Below, one piece after another: positions 50,865 through 59,408 of a stretch of 64,000 nt of DNA. A program made the translations under genes and the position numbers. Location: contig CAYRSC010000024.1 in the NCBI GenBank assembly GCA_964427155.1, positions 124,001 to 188,000 on the forward strand, in the 5' to 3' direction. How positions within the stretch are numbered: the stretch's first letter is position 1; each line of letters begins with the position of its first letter. The notes under the pieces were generated by a model. That model was given only the letters and a program-made list of their open reading frames with translations, made no database searches and had not been told where the DNA came from. The DNA is from Desulfothermus sp964427155 (GTDB lineage: Bacteria > Desulfobacterota > Desulfovibrionia > Desulfovibrionales > Desulfothermaceae).

Positions 50865-51632
50865 TTATCCATCCTCGTCCAAACCAAGATAGGCTTCAAT
50901 AACCCGTGGGTCCTCCCTCACCTCCTCAGGAGTACCCTCAGATATCTTACAACCATTGTCCAGTACCACTATATACTCGCACACATCCATCACCAGGCTC
51001 ATGTCGTGCTCAATGAGAAGCACGGTGATGCCCCTGTCCCTGATGGCACGAATAAGCTCCACCAGCTCCCTGGTCTCCTGGTCATTCATCCCCCCTGCAG
51101 GCTCATCCAGGATAATGAGCTTAGGGGAGGTGGCCAGTGCCCTTGCAATCTCCAGAAGGCGCTGGTTTCCATAGGAGAGATTCTTTGCCTTCTGGGAAAG
51201 CTCCACAGACAGACCCACGAACTTCAGTTCCTTGAGTGCAATCTCTATTGCCCTCTCCTCCTCTCTTCTCTGCCAGCGGGGCTTAAACATGCCTGCAAAT
51301 ATGCCGGACTTCATCCTGCAGTGATAACCTGACATGGCATTCTCCAGGACAGACATATCCTTAAAGAGACGAATGGTCTGAAATGTCCTGGCAATGCCCA
51401 GGGAGACTATCTTATGGGTGGGCTTTTTTACCAGATTCTCCCCATTAAAGACTATCTCCCCCTTATCAGGAACATAATGCCCTGTAATCAGATTAAAGAC
51501 CGTGGTCTTTCCCGCCCCATTGGGGCCAATAAGACCCACAATGGAGCCCTCTTCCACATCAAAAGACACGTCATTTACCGCGGCCAATCCTCCAAAGTAT
51601 TTTGTGAGTCCCTTAAGATGAAGAAGTGCCAT
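50865..51632 (-). CDS. livG: LivG-type ABC transporter ATP-binding protein (second liv system)
   Basis: 255 aa. Walker A GPNGAGKTT near 36, signature LSYGNQRLLEIARAL near 148, Walker B LIILDEPAGGMN near 170 and the LivG C-terminal tail EEVREDPRVIEAYLG. Standard in every motif, unlike the degenerate signature of the LivG at 831. Start 18 bases after livM. ATPase partner of LivF under the LivHM channel. Confidence 0.95.
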   Translation of the reverse strand: MALLHLKGLTKYFGGLAAVNDVSFDVEEGSIVGLIGPNGAGKTTVFNLITGHYVPDKGEIVFNGENLVKKPTHKIVSLGIARTFQTIRLFKDMSVLENAMSGYHCRMKSGIFAGMFKPRWQRREEERAIEIALKELKFVGLSVELSQKAKNLSYGNQRLLEIARALATSPKLIILDEPAGGMNDQETRELVELIRAIRDRGITVLLIEHDMSLVMDVCEYIVVLDNGCKISEGTPEEVREDPRVIEAYLGLDEDG

Positions 51633-51650
51633 AACAACTTCCCCAGTTTT

Positions 51651-52601
51651 TTAATTTATGGATGGGATACGATACTTCCTGGGAGGAGGTGGCAGTATCC
51701 CCTGTGGACGAAAGATCATCATCACTATCATGGCAAGCCCAAAGATAAGCATCCTGGCCTGGGCAAACTCGCGAAATATTTCAGGAAGACCAATTAAGAG
51801 GAATGAGCCCAGTATCACCCCATTTATACTCCCAGAGCCCCCAAGAATCACTATGCAAAAAAGGACCACTGATTCCCAGAAGGTAAAGGACTCTGGAGAG
51901 ATAATGGTCATCTTGGATGCATATATATTACCCACCATCCCTGCCCAAAAGGCCCCAAGCACAAAGGCAATGAGCTTATATCTGGAGATATTCACCCCTG
52001 TTCCCTCTGCCGCCACCTCATCCTCTTTTATATAATTGAGGGCACGTCCAAACCTGGAATTTCTGAGCCTGTGAAATAGATAAACACTCACCGCCACAAA
52101 GATCCATATATAATAGAAGAATTGCTCAGGTCTCCTTATCACCAGACCAAAGATGTGAGGGCGGGATATTCCAAATATGCCATTTGATCCGCCAGTTATG
52201 CCAAATATATTATTCACCAGGGCGATCCTCACTATCTCCACTATGCCAATGGTCACAATGAGGAGATAATCCCCCCTTAGATGGATTATTGGCCGGGCCA
52301 CTAGATATCCAAAGATGGCGGCAGTGAGGCCACTAAAGGGTATGAGCCATATAACCGGTATATGATACATGGTGTTTAAGATGGCAGTGGTATATGCCCC
52401 CACTGCATAAAAGGCCGCATGGCCCATGTGAAACAGTCCAGTATCCCCCAGGATAAAGTTAAGGCTCAGGGCAAGTATGGCATATATACCTATATTGTTA
52501 AGCACATCCACCCAGTAGGCATTAAACACAAGGGGGGATAGAAAAAACAGGATACATACCAGGGCGATTGCATAGTTCTTCTTTTTCATGGGTCCGTGCA
52601 C
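51651..52601 (-). CDS. livM: LivM-type ABC permease (second liv system)
   Basis: 316 aa, about eight to nine TM helices. N-terminal signature ALSLNFILGDTGLFHMGH near 41, EAA-like loop SRFGRALNYIKEDEVAAEGTGVN near 180-200 (given in short: GRALNYIKEDE), C-terminal IFRPQGI. Complete here, so it shows what the truncated LivM at the window start lacks. Lies between livH (17-base gap) and livG. Confidence 0.94.
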   Translation of the reverse strand: MHGPMKKKNYAIALVCILFFLSPLVFNAYWVDVLNNIGIYAILALSLNFILGDTGLFHMGHAAFYAVGAYTTAILNTMYHIPVIWLIPFSGLTAAIFGYLVARPIIHLRGDYLLIVTIGIVEIVRIALVNNIFGITGGSNGIFGISRPHIFGLVIRRPEQFFYYIWIFVAVSVYLFHRLRNSRFGRALNYIKEDEVAAEGTGVNISRYKLIAFVLGAFWAGMVGNIYASKMTIISPESFTFWESVVLFCIVILGGSGSINGVILGSFLLIGLPEIFREFAQARMLIFGLAMIVMMIFRPQGILPPPPRKYRIPSIN

Positions 52602-52618
52602 AATCCCTTATTTGAGGT

Positions 52619-53524
52619 TTAAATCTTGTCAGCAACCCTCTCTCCAAGTATCCCAGTGGGACGCACAATAAGAATGATTATAAGGACAAAAAAGGCAATT
52701 GCGTCCTTCCAGGCAATGGAGATATACGCGGCTCCAAGGGCCTCAATCACCCCCAGCAGGAGCCCGCCTAGCATGGCCCCAGGGATATTACCTATGCCTC
52801 CAATCACAGCGGCTATAAAGGCCTTGAGTCCATACAGCCATCCCATCATAAAGTTTAGCTGTCCATAATATAATCCCACCATAAATCCCGCTGCTCCCCC
52901 CAGGGCAGGTCCAATGAAAAACACTATTGAGATTATACGGTTCACATCTATCCCCATGAGCCTGGCCGCACCGTGGTCAATGGCCACTGCCCTTATGGCA
53001 GTACCTATCCTGGTCTTCTGCACAAACAGATATAATATTGCCATGAGTACAATGGAGAGCACCAGCATAAGCATCCTGAGAAAGGGGACCTTCATCCCAA
53101 ACATGTTCAGGGTAATATCAGGCAGGAGATGATGGGGATAGACCTGGAATCTGGCACCATATATAAGCATAATGGAGTTGGAGATCACAATGGAGGCCCC
53201 CAGCGCAGAAACCACCGCTGCGAGACGATCTGCAGAGCGAAGGGGCCTATATGCCACCCTCTCAAGCACTATCCCTGCCACCCCCACCAGGCCCATGATG
53301 AGGAGGCCATAGAGGGCCAGGGTGGGGAGGGGCCCCATCTTGCCCACCAGGGAAAAAGAGGTGAGAAGGGTAAATCCAATATATGCCCCCAGGGTAAAGA
53401 GGTCACCGTGGGCAAAGTTTATGAGCTTCAATACCCCATATACCATGGTATATCCCAGGGCGATAAGGGCGTATATGCCTCCTATTGCCAGTCCATTGGT
53501 GAGTTGTTGAAAAAAAAGTTCCAT
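52619..53524 (-). CDS. livH: LivH-type ABC permease
   Basis: 301 aa. N-terminal block LTNGLAIGGIYALIALGYTM and INFAHGDLFTLGAYIG (about 8-50) is diagnostic for LivH; VAIDHGAARLMGIDVNRI near 177 is the ATPase-contact loop and IVRPTGILG the C-terminal end. Eight or so TM segments. A strong hairpin sits between the upstream binding-protein gene and this one, probably setting different expression levels. Confidence 0.95.
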   Translation of the reverse strand: MELFFQQLTNGLAIGGIYALIALGYTMVYGVLKLINFAHGDLFTLGAYIGFTLLTSFSLVGKMGPLPTLALYGLLIMGLVGVAGIVLERVAYRPLRSADRLAAVVSALGASIVISNSIMLIYGARFQVYPHHLLPDITLNMFGMKVPFLRMLMLVLSIVLMAILYLFVQKTRIGTAIRAVAIDHGAARLMGIDVNRIISIVFFIGPALGGAAGFMVGLYYGQLNFMMGWLYGLKAFIAAVIGGIGNIPGAMLGGLLLGVIEALGAAYISIAWKDAIAFFVLIIILIVRPTGILGERVADKI

Positions 53525-53558
53525 AACCTTACCTCAAACCCCCTGTTTAAATAAAGAA

Positions 53559-53581
53559 GGGGGGAAGAACCCCTTCCCCCC
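53559..53581 (-). terminator. Intercistronic hairpin between livK and livH
   Basis: 9-bp stem GGGGGGAAG/CTTCCCCCC with a 5-base loop; on the minus strand the following bases are TTCTTTATTT. Likely a partial terminator or 3'-end stabiliser that lets the binding protein be made in excess, as is common in ABC operons. Confidence 0.65.
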
Positions 53582-53595
53582 TCAAGAGCCTGTAG

Positions 53596-54729
53596 CTAAA
53601 ACCTGGGGAGCAACACAAAATGTCCCTTTGCATCCACCTTATATACCCTGTAGAGGTCTCCCACTCTGTCTCCCTTGGCATCAAAAGAGATCTTACCTGT
53701 TAGACCTGGCATATCTTTGAGCTTGTAATGTAGATAATAGGCCAGCTTATCAGGATCTGTGGAATGTGTCCCCCGAATGGCCTTTACAATAGCCAGGAGG
53801 GCATCCCCAGAGAGCACCGCCCACACAGAAGAGGGATAGGAATGATACTTGGCCACATACGCCTTTAAAAAGGCCTTTGCCTGGGGGGTATCCAGGTCCT
53901 GGGGCACTGGGGGAGAGAGAAACATAAAACCCTTTGCCGCATCCACCCCTGCAATCTTTATAAGGTCAGGATTATTTGTGGCATCACCCCCAATAAACTG
54001 CACGTTCCACCCCATCTCCTTCTTTTGCCGCAAAAGCAGACCCGCCTCTGGATAATATCCAGTAAAGAACACCACGTCTGGATTCTCAGACTTTAGTTTT
54101 GTAAGGATAGTGGTATAATCCCTCTCCCCTGGAGTTAGGGCATCAAAAAATACTATCTTTACACCACCTGCCTTCTCAAGGTCATGCCTGGTCTCTTCAG
54201 CAAGGCCCTTGGCATAGGTGGTGTTGTCGTGAAGAATGGCCACGCGCTTAAAACCAAAGTGTTTTATGGTCTTTGCCGCAACCTTGCCCTGCTCGTCATC
54301 CCGGGGACAGGTCCTGAAAAAATACTTATATCCCTTTTCAGTGAGGCGAATGGCAGTGGAACCATTTGCTATCTGAATCACCTTGGCCTCGTTGTAAATA
54401 TTCTGAGTGGCCTCTGTAACAGAGGAGCCATAGGTCCCTATCACCGCCACAATGCCCCTGGTTATCAACTTGTTGGCGGCAAGGGCGGCAGTCCTTGGAT
54501 CCCCTCCATCATCCTCCACGATTATCTCAATCCTTCTACCCAAGACCCCTCCCTTTTTGTTTATATCCTGGGCAAGAAGTTTTACGATCTTCTCCATGTC
54601 CTGTCCCTCACTCGCCCAGGAGCCTGTCTCTGGACACATAAGACCTATTTTAATAGGTGCCCTGGCAAACACAGTGCCTGAAGAAAAGGCCATGAGGATG
54701 GCCGCCACAAAGAGCATTAGTCTTTTCAT
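53596..54729 (-). CDS. livK: Liv-type periplasmic substrate-binding protein
   Basis: 377 aa. Signal peptide residues 1-22 ending TVFA; mature start RAPIKIGLMCPETG. Type I periplasmic binding fold with DIEMT-like EDDGGDPRTAALAANKLI and VAVIGTYGSSVTEATQ blocks in lobe 1. The ligand cannot be read off: family members bind Leu/Ile/Val, other amino acids, amides or aromatic acids. Shine-Dalgarno AAGGAGG 8 bases before the ATG. First gene of the operon, divergent from lrp-putA, which hints at amino-acid supply for catabolism. Confidence 0.93.
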   Translation of the reverse strand: MKRLMLFVAAILMAFSSGTVFARAPIKIGLMCPETGSWASEGQDMEKIVKLLAQDINKKGGVLGRRIEIIVEDDGGDPRTAALAANKLITRGIVAVIGTYGSSVTEATQNIYNEAKVIQIANGSTAIRLTEKGYKYFFRTCPRDDEQGKVAAKTIKHFGFKRVAILHDNTTYAKGLAEETRHDLEKAGGVKIVFFDALTPGERDYTTILTKLKSENPDVVFFTGYYPEAGLLLRQKKEMGWNVQFIGGDATNNPDLIKIAGVDAAKGFMFLSPPVPQDLDTPQAKAFLKAYVAKYHSYPSSVWAVLSGDALLAIVKAIRGTHSTDPDKLAYYLHYKLKDMPGLTGKISFDAKGDRVGDLYRVYKVDAKGHFVLLPRF

Positions 54730-54798
54730 CTAACTACCCTCCTTAAATAAATAAATTAATTTTTTCACAAACACCCCTTCTCCAGTTTAATTCCTGAC

Positions 54799-54827
54799 CG
54801 ATTATCCAAAAAAAGACCCCTCGTCAA
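54799..54827 (-). promoter_or_regulatory. Candidate promoter of the liv operon
   Basis: Minus strand TTGACG (complement of 54822-54827), 17-base spacer, TAATCG (complement of 54799-54804). Leaves a leader of about 60 bases that contains an AT-rich palindrome, AAATTAATTT, at 54753-54762. Confidence 0.55.
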
Positions 54828-54884
54828 CGAAATTTTACATATACCTTCCCTGTTTTTTCTTACCCTCTTCTTCAAAGATATCAA

Positions 54885-54899
54885 AAGAATAAAATTCTT
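54885..54899. promoter_or_regulatory. 15-base palindrome overlapping the lrp promoter
   Basis: AAGAAT-AAA-ATTCTT, perfect arms with an A/T centre, the size and shape of Lrp/AsnC-family sites. It ends inside the -35 of the lrp promoter, so it would suit autorepression by the regulator encoded just downstream. Confidence 0.45.
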
Positions 54900-54927
54900 G
54901 ACTCTTAATGTTTTTTTGAATTATATA
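54898..54927 (+). promoter_or_regulatory. Promoter of lrp-putA
   Basis: TTGACT at 54898-54903, then TATATA at 54922-54927 with 18-base spacing (or TTATAT with 17). AAGGAG at 54935-54940 follows, giving a very short leader. Confidence 0.6.
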
Positions 54928-54950
54928 CAGAAAAAAGGAGAAAATCAAGA

Positions 54951-55412
54951 ATGATTGATGAAGTAGATAAAAAAATTTTGAAAATCTTACAAAAAAATAG
55001 TCGCATCTCCAATGCAGAGATAGCCAGACAGGTAGGTATGGCCCCCTCGGGGATACTGGAGAGGGTGAGAAAGCTGGAGAAAAAGGGGATCATCCTGGGT
55101 TATGAGACCAGGTTAAACCCAAAAAAACTGGGCAAGAACCTCACGGTCCTCATCCTTGTAAAGACAGAGGATGCAGTTGGCTCCTTTGAGATAGGAGAAA
55201 AGATAGCCAGGGTAAGTGAGGTGCAGGAGGTATTTTATCTTGCGGGGGAATATAATTATCTGGTGAAGGCCAGGGTCTCTGATACTGATGATCTCACCAA
55301 TCTCTTGAAAAAGTTCGGGGCACTGGGGGGTGTAAAGGATACCAGGACCACCCTGGTATTAAAGGAGATACTGGAGACCCTTGAGATGGACCTGGAAGAC
55401 CTCTCTCCCTAG
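54951..55412 (+). CDS. Lrp/AsnC-family transcriptional regulator
   Basis: 153 aa. N-terminal helix-turn-helix (DEVDKKILKILQKNSRISNAEIARQ region, recognition helix MAPSGILERVRKLEKKG near 29-45), then the RAM ligand domain (about 65-150) with GEYNYLVKARVSD. Located directly upstream of putA (39-base gap) in the same direction and divergent from liv. PutA here has no DNA-binding domain of its own, so this protein is the obvious proline- or amino-acid-responsive controller, as PutR/BkdR-like Lrp proteins are elsewhere. Effector not proven. Confidence 0.93.
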   Translation: MIDEVDKKILKILQKNSRISNAEIARQVGMAPSGILERVRKLEKKGIILGYETRLNPKKLGKNLTVLILVKTEDAVGSFEIGEKIARVSEVQEVFYLAGEYNYLVKARVSDTDDLTNLLKKFGALGGVKDTRTTLVLKEILETLEMDLEDLSP

Positions 55413-55451
55413 AGGAGATGGAGAGGGGACAAATCAAGGAGGACTTATCCT

Positions 55452-58400
55452 ATGGACAGAGAGAAGCTAAACCAGAGGATCAAAGATCGGGGCAGGGAGT
55501 TTTTCAAGAGTATAAGTGGGGAGGCCCCCTCTGTGTTCAACAAGAGCTGGTGGACAGGAAAGGTCATGGACTGGGCCATGAAAAACGAAAACTTTAAGGT
55601 CCAGCTCTTTAGATTTGTGGATGTGCTTCCCTATCTCTCCTCCTCTGCCTCCCTGGTGAGACACATCCAGGAATACTTTGGGGGGGAGCAGGAGCTACCA
55701 GGGGTATTAAAGTGGGGTGCCAGGGGAGCTGGTGGCCTAGGAAAGGGTATTGCGGGAAAACTCCTGGCAAAGACCATATATTCCAATATCCAGTCCATGG
55801 CCATGCAGTTCATAATAGGGGAAAACACCTCACAGGCCATAAAGACCCTCCGAAAACTCAGAAAAGACAATTTTGCCTTTACCGTGGACATCCTGGGAGA
55901 GGCCACGGTGAGCGAGGAAGAGGCCCTGTTCTATCAAAAGAGCTATCTGGAACTTCTAGATGTACTCCATTCTGAGTCAAAAAAATGGAAGGGTATCCTC
56001 ACTGGGGGAGATAAGGACTGGGGCTATGCCCCAATGGTAAACTGCTCCATAAAACCCTCTGCCCTCTACTCCCAGGCAAGGGCTGTGGATTTTGAAAATA
56101 CTGTAGATGTCATATGCAAAAGACTCACACCCATTGTTGCAAAGACAAAAGAGATAGGGGGACACCTGTGCATTGACATGGAACAGTATGCATATAAGGA
56201 CATCACCATTGAGGTGTATAAAAGGCTCAGGAGCAAGGAGGAATTTCGGGACTTTGACCAGCTTGCCCTGGTGCTACAGGCATATCTCAAGGACACAGAC
56301 AGGGACCTTGAGGAACTCCTCTCCTGGGCACGCTCTGAGGGGATAAGGCTCTCTATCCGTCTGGTGAAGGGGGCATACTGGGATTATGAAACAGTGATTG
56401 CAAAGCAAAGGGGATGGGAGATTCCCGTATATACCATCAAGGCAGAAAGTGATGCCGCATTTGAGAGACAGGCAGAGAGGATATTACAGAGCCATGAATT
56501 CTGTTATTTTGCATGTGGTTCTCATAACATAAGGACCATCTCCGCAGTAATGGAGATGGCAAAGGAGCTTAAGGTGCCAGAGGACAGATATGAATTTCAG
56601 GTCCTCTACGGCATGGCAGAGCCCGTTAGAAAGGGGCTTTTAAATGTGGCAAAGAGGGTGAGGCTCTATGCGCCCTATGGGGAACTCATTCCAGGAATGG
56701 CATATCTGGTGAGGAGGCTCCTGGAAAATACTGCCAATGAGTCCTTTCTCAGGCAGAGCTTTGCAGAAGGGGCAGAGATGGATAGGCTCCTGGAGGACCC
56801 CCAGAAGATAGTGGAAGAAAAACGCAAAAACAAAACCACCTCCCACACCTCCTCTGCCACCACGAGGACCCCTTTTAAAAATCATCCCCTAGCGGATTTT
56901 ACCAAAAAGGAGCAAAGGGAGGCATTTGTCCAGGCCATCTCTGAGGTGAGACAGGAGCTTGGAAGGACATATCCCCTTATAATAAATGGAGAAGAGGTCT
57001 ATACTCAGGAGAAAGTGGCATCGGTAAACCCTGCAAACCCCCAGGAGGTAATAGGTATTGTCTCCCAGGCCTCCAGAGAACATATTGACAGGGCACTTGA
57101 GGCATGTAGGGAGTCCCTGTATGAATGGAGACAGCTCTCAGGGGAAGATAGGGCAAAATTCCTGTTTCGGGCCGCAGACTATGCTAGAAAAAACATCTTC
57201 AAGCTGGCCGCATGGCAGGTGCTTGAGGTGGGAAAACAATGGGACCAAGCCCATGCAGATGTGGGAGAGGCCATAGACTTTCTGGAATACTATGCAAGAG
57301 AGATGATAAGGCTCAGTAGGCCAAGGAGGATGGGAAGGGCACCAGGGGAGATAAACCACCTCCTCTATCAGGGCAAGGGGATCGCGGCAGTGATAGCACC
57401 CTGGAATTTCCCCCTTGCTATCTCCTGCGGAATGACCTCTGCCGCCCTGGTCACTGGCAACTGCGTAATCTATAAGCCAGCCACCCTTTCCTCTGTGGTG
57501 GGATATACCCTCACTTCCATCTACCAGGCCGCTGGGATCCCAAAGGGGGTCTTCCACTACGTCCCTGGCAAGGGTTCTGAGATAGGAGACTACCTGGTGG
57601 AACATCCCTTGATAAGCGTGATAGCCTTTACAGGCTCCATGGAGGTAGGACTCAGGATAGTGGAGCGGGCCGCAAAGGTAAAGGAAGGACAGGAACAGGT
57701 GAAGAGGGTTATAGCAGAGATGGGAGGGAAAAATGCCATTATCATAGATGATGATGCAGACCTGGATGAGGCGGTAGTGGACGTTATTTACTCCGCCTTT
57801 GGATATCAGGGAGAAAAATGCTCTGCCTGCTCTAGAGTAATAGTGCTGGAAGAGATATATGACAGGTTTGTAAAAAGACTGGTAGAGGCCGCACGTTCCA
57901 TCTCCATTGGACCAGCAGAAGACCCTCATCACTACATGGGACCAGTGGTGGATGAAAACGCACAGAAAAAGGTCCTATCCTACATAGAGCTGGCCAAAAA
58001 GGAAGGAAAGATACTCCTACTAAAAGATGACATACCCCAACAGGGCTACTTTGTTCCCCTCACCATTGTGGAGGGCATCACCCCTGAGCACAGGCTGGCA
58101 CAGGAGGAGATATTCGGACCTGTACTCTCTATTATGAAGGTCAAAGACTTTGACCAGGCGATTGACTGGGCAAACTCCACCAGATATGCCCTCACCGGCG
58201 GGGTCTTTTCCAGAAGTCCCAGAAACCTCCAAAAGGCCAGAGAGAGGTTTCGCGTTGGGAATCTCTACCTCAACAGGGGGATAACCGGTGCCCTGGTAGA
58301 GAGGCAACCATTTGGTGGATTCAAGATGTCTGGTGTGGGCTCCAAGGCGGGAGGGCCTGATTATCTCCTGCAGTTTATGGACCCCATCTGCATCACAGAA

Positions 58401-58457
58401 AACACCATGAGACGGGGATTTGCTCCCATCTGCGAGGAAGACGACTGGATAGAATAG
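55452..58457 (+). CDS. putA: Bifunctional proline dehydrogenase / P5C dehydrogenase PutA
   Basis: Converts proline to glutamate in two steps. 1001 aa, the short PutA form without the N-terminal ribbon-helix-helix repressor and without a long C-terminal extension. Proline dehydrogenase (FAD barrel) occupies about 100-450: FTVDILGEATVSEEEA near 137, IRLSIRLVKGAYWDYE near 297, and RLYAPYGE near 400. Aldehyde dehydrogenase covers about 500-985: PWNFPLAISCGM near 650, VPGKGSEIGDYL and FTGSMEVG near 725, EMGGKNAIIID near 755, catalytic Cys in GEKCSACSR near 790. AAGGAGG precedes the ATG. Substrate channelling between the sites is known for the family. Confidence 0.96.
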   Translation: MDREKLNQRIKDRGREFFKSISGEAPSVFNKSWWTGKVMDWAMKNENFKVQLFRFVDVLPYLSSSASLVRHIQEYFGGEQELPGVLKWGARGAGGLGKGIAGKLLAKTIYSNIQSMAMQFIIGENTSQAIKTLRKLRKDNFAFTVDILGEATVSEEEALFYQKSYLELLDVLHSESKKWKGILTGGDKDWGYAPMVNCSIKPSALYSQARAVDFENTVDVICKRLTPIVAKTKEIGGHLCIDMEQYAYKDITIEVYKRLRSKEEFRDFDQLALVLQAYLKDTDRDLEELLSWARSEGIRLSIRLVKGAYWDYETVIAKQRGWEIPVYTIKAESDAAFERQAERILQSHEFCYFACGSHNIRTISAVMEMAKELKVPEDRYEFQVLYGMAEPVRKGLLNVAKRVRLYAPYGELIPGMAYLVRRLLENTANESFLRQSFAEGAEMDRLLEDPQKIVEEKRKNKTTSHTSSATTRTPFKNHPLADFTKKEQREAFVQAISEVRQELGRTYPLIINGEEVYTQEKVASVNPANPQEVIGIVSQASREHIDRALEACRESLYEWRQLSGEDRAKFLFRAADYARKNIFKLAAWQVLEVGKQWDQAHADVGEAIDFLEYYAREMIRLSRPRRMGRAPGEINHLLYQGKGIAAVIAPWNFPLAISCGMTSAALVTGNCVIYKPATLSSVVGYTLTSIYQAAGIPKGVFHYVPGKGSEIGDYLVEHPLISVIAFTGSMEVGLRIVERAAKVKEGQEQVKRVIAEMGGKNAIIIDDDADLDEAVVDVIYSAFGYQGEKCSACSRVIVLEEIYDRFVKRLVEAARSISIGPAEDPHHYMGPVVDENAQKKVLSYIELAKKEGKILLLKDDIPQQGYFVPLTIVEGITPEHRLAQEEIFGPVLSIMKVKDFDQAIDWANSTRYALTGGVFSRSPRNLQKARERFRVGNLYLNRGITGALVERQPFGGFKMSGVGSKAGGPDYLLQFMDPICITENTMRRGFAPICEEDDWIE

Positions 58458-58465
58458 AGTAAAAT

Positions 58466-58493
58466 AAAAAGGGGCAGGAGATATTCCTGCCCC
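58466..58493 (-). terminator. Intrinsic terminator after the hsp20 genes
   Basis: 9-bp stem GGGGCAGGA/TCCTGCCCC, 5-base loop; on the minus strand followed by TTTTTATTTTA. It lies between convergent putA and hsp20 and may stop both, but the U-tract favours the minus strand. Confidence 0.85.
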
Positions 58494-58525
58494 CCCTCTC
58501 TCCCCTATCTCAAGGCCCTCTCCCC

Positions 58526-58888
58526 TTAGGCCGCCTCTATCTCTATGCGTCTAGGTTGCAACTTCTCTGCCTTTGGGAGGGTAAGGGTAAGTACCCCATT
58601 TTTGAGGTTGGCGCTTATCTTCTCCCTATCCACCGCATCAGAGAGAGTAAACTGCCTTACATACTTTACATTCCCAAATTCATTTCTCAATATATTCTGA
58701 TTTTCATATGATGGATAGGAAGTAACCGCTTCCACTGTAAGTACATCCTTATCCACCGAGATATTAAGACTCTCTTTCTCCACTCCTGGCATATCCATTA
58801 CAATGTAATAGGAATCGTCTTTATGAATTATATCTGTAAAAGGTCTCACCTTTGGATATTCAGGCTGTTTTACTACTTCTGTAGACAT
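58526..58888 (-). CDS. Small heat-shock protein Hsp20 (first copy)
   Basis: 120 aa alpha-crystallin domain chaperone. Core strands DIIHKDDSYYIVMDMPGVEKESL (about 18-40, MPGV motif) and NGVLTLTLPKAE near 103-114 (the conserved GVLxLxLPK) are present; N-terminal arm is short. AAGGAGGTGATAG lies just before the ATG, a perfect Shine-Dalgarno. It follows the second hsp20 gene by 22 bases. Composition is normal (48% GC in a sample at 58561), unlike its neighbour. Confidence 0.93.
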   Translation of the reverse strand: MSTEVVKQPEYPKVRPFTDIIHKDDSYYIVMDMPGVEKESLNISVDKDVLTVEAVTSYPSYENQNILRNEFGNVKYVRQFTLSDAVDREKISANLKNGVLTLTLPKAEKLQPRRIEIEAA

Positions 58889-58910
58889 ACTATCACCTCC
58901 TTACTCAAAA

Positions 58911-59321
58911 TTATGCTTCAATAGCTATCTTTTTGGGCTTTACTTCCTCTGCTTTAGGAAGTGTTATTTCCAATACTCCATTTTTCATCTTGGCTTTTAT
59001 CTTATCTCTTACAACATCAACATTGAAATTTATAATTCTCTGAAATGAACCCATTGGTCTCTCTTGTCTAATATATTCTGCCTCTTCTGGTTTTCTTTCT
59101 CCCTTTAAGATAAGACTCTTATCAGATAAAGTAAGTTCTAAATCTTTTACATCAACACCTGGAAGCTCCATGAATACATAAATATTATTCTCATCTTCTG
59201 TAATATTCATCGGTGGATAAGCAACTCTCCTTTGACTTATTTCAAGCGGTGCCCATAATTCATCAAAAAACTTTTCAATTGTCCGTGGAATATCGTATAG
59301 TGTATTAAAATCCAGTACCAT
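58911..59321 (-). CDS. Small heat-shock protein Hsp20 (second copy, AT-rich)
   Basis: 136 aa. N-terminal region with PRTIEKFFDELWAP, alpha-crystallin domain from about 38: YPPMNITEDENNIYVFMELPGVD and NGVLEITLPKAEEVKPKK. It shares the fold with the first copy but not close sequence, so it is not a recent tandem duplicate. Samples at 59041 and 59161 count 37% and 32% GC, well below flanking genes, which suggests separate origin together with its leader. Shine-Dalgarno AGGAGGTGAT is at 59328-59337, eight bases or fewer from the ATG, and is matched by an upstream anti-Shine-Dalgarno. Confidence 0.92.
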   Translation of the reverse strand: MVLDFNTLYDIPRTIEKFFDELWAPLEISQRRVAYPPMNITEDENNIYVFMELPGVDVKDLELTLSDKSLILKGERKPEEAEYIRQERPMGSFQRIINFNVDVVRDKIKAKMKNGVLEITLPKAEEVKPKKIAIEA

Positions 59322-59404
59322 ATTCCATCACCTCCTGCTTTTATTTTTCTTTCTTAGTTTTTTCATAAATAAAAGTAATTCTCTTGCAGGAGGTGTCAAG
59401 AGAA
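59322..59404 (-). promoter_or_regulatory. Structured hsp20 leader, RNA-thermometer-like
   Basis: On the minus strand the leader contains CACCTCCTGC (complement of 59386-59395), and 47 bases later GCAGGAGGTG (complement of 59329-59338), which includes the Shine-Dalgarno of the hsp20 gene: a perfect 10-bp pairing that would hide the ribosome site. Inside it UUUUAUUU and AAAUAAAA (59367-59374 and 59339-59346) add an 8-bp A/U stem, leaving a 20-base loop. A further 8-bp repeat, UUCUCUUG/CAAGAGAA (59397-59404 with 59379-59386), flanks the anti-Shine-Dalgarno and would show it in a loop. A TTGACA at 59394-59399 is an alternative reading as a -35 element. Confidence 0.55.
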
Positions 59405-59408
59405 AATT

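Noticed and set aside
57138..57932. 264-aa open frame on the minus strand inside putA
   Set aside because: Lies fully within the aldehyde-dehydrogenase coding region, has no Shine-Dalgarno and no recognisable motif; it is a shadow of the AGG/GAG-rich codon pattern.
59371..59399. TTGACA as the main hsp20 promoter
   Set aside because: No good -10 at 16-18 bases (best TACTTT, 3 of 6). Kept as an alternative inside the leader finding, not as a separate promoter.
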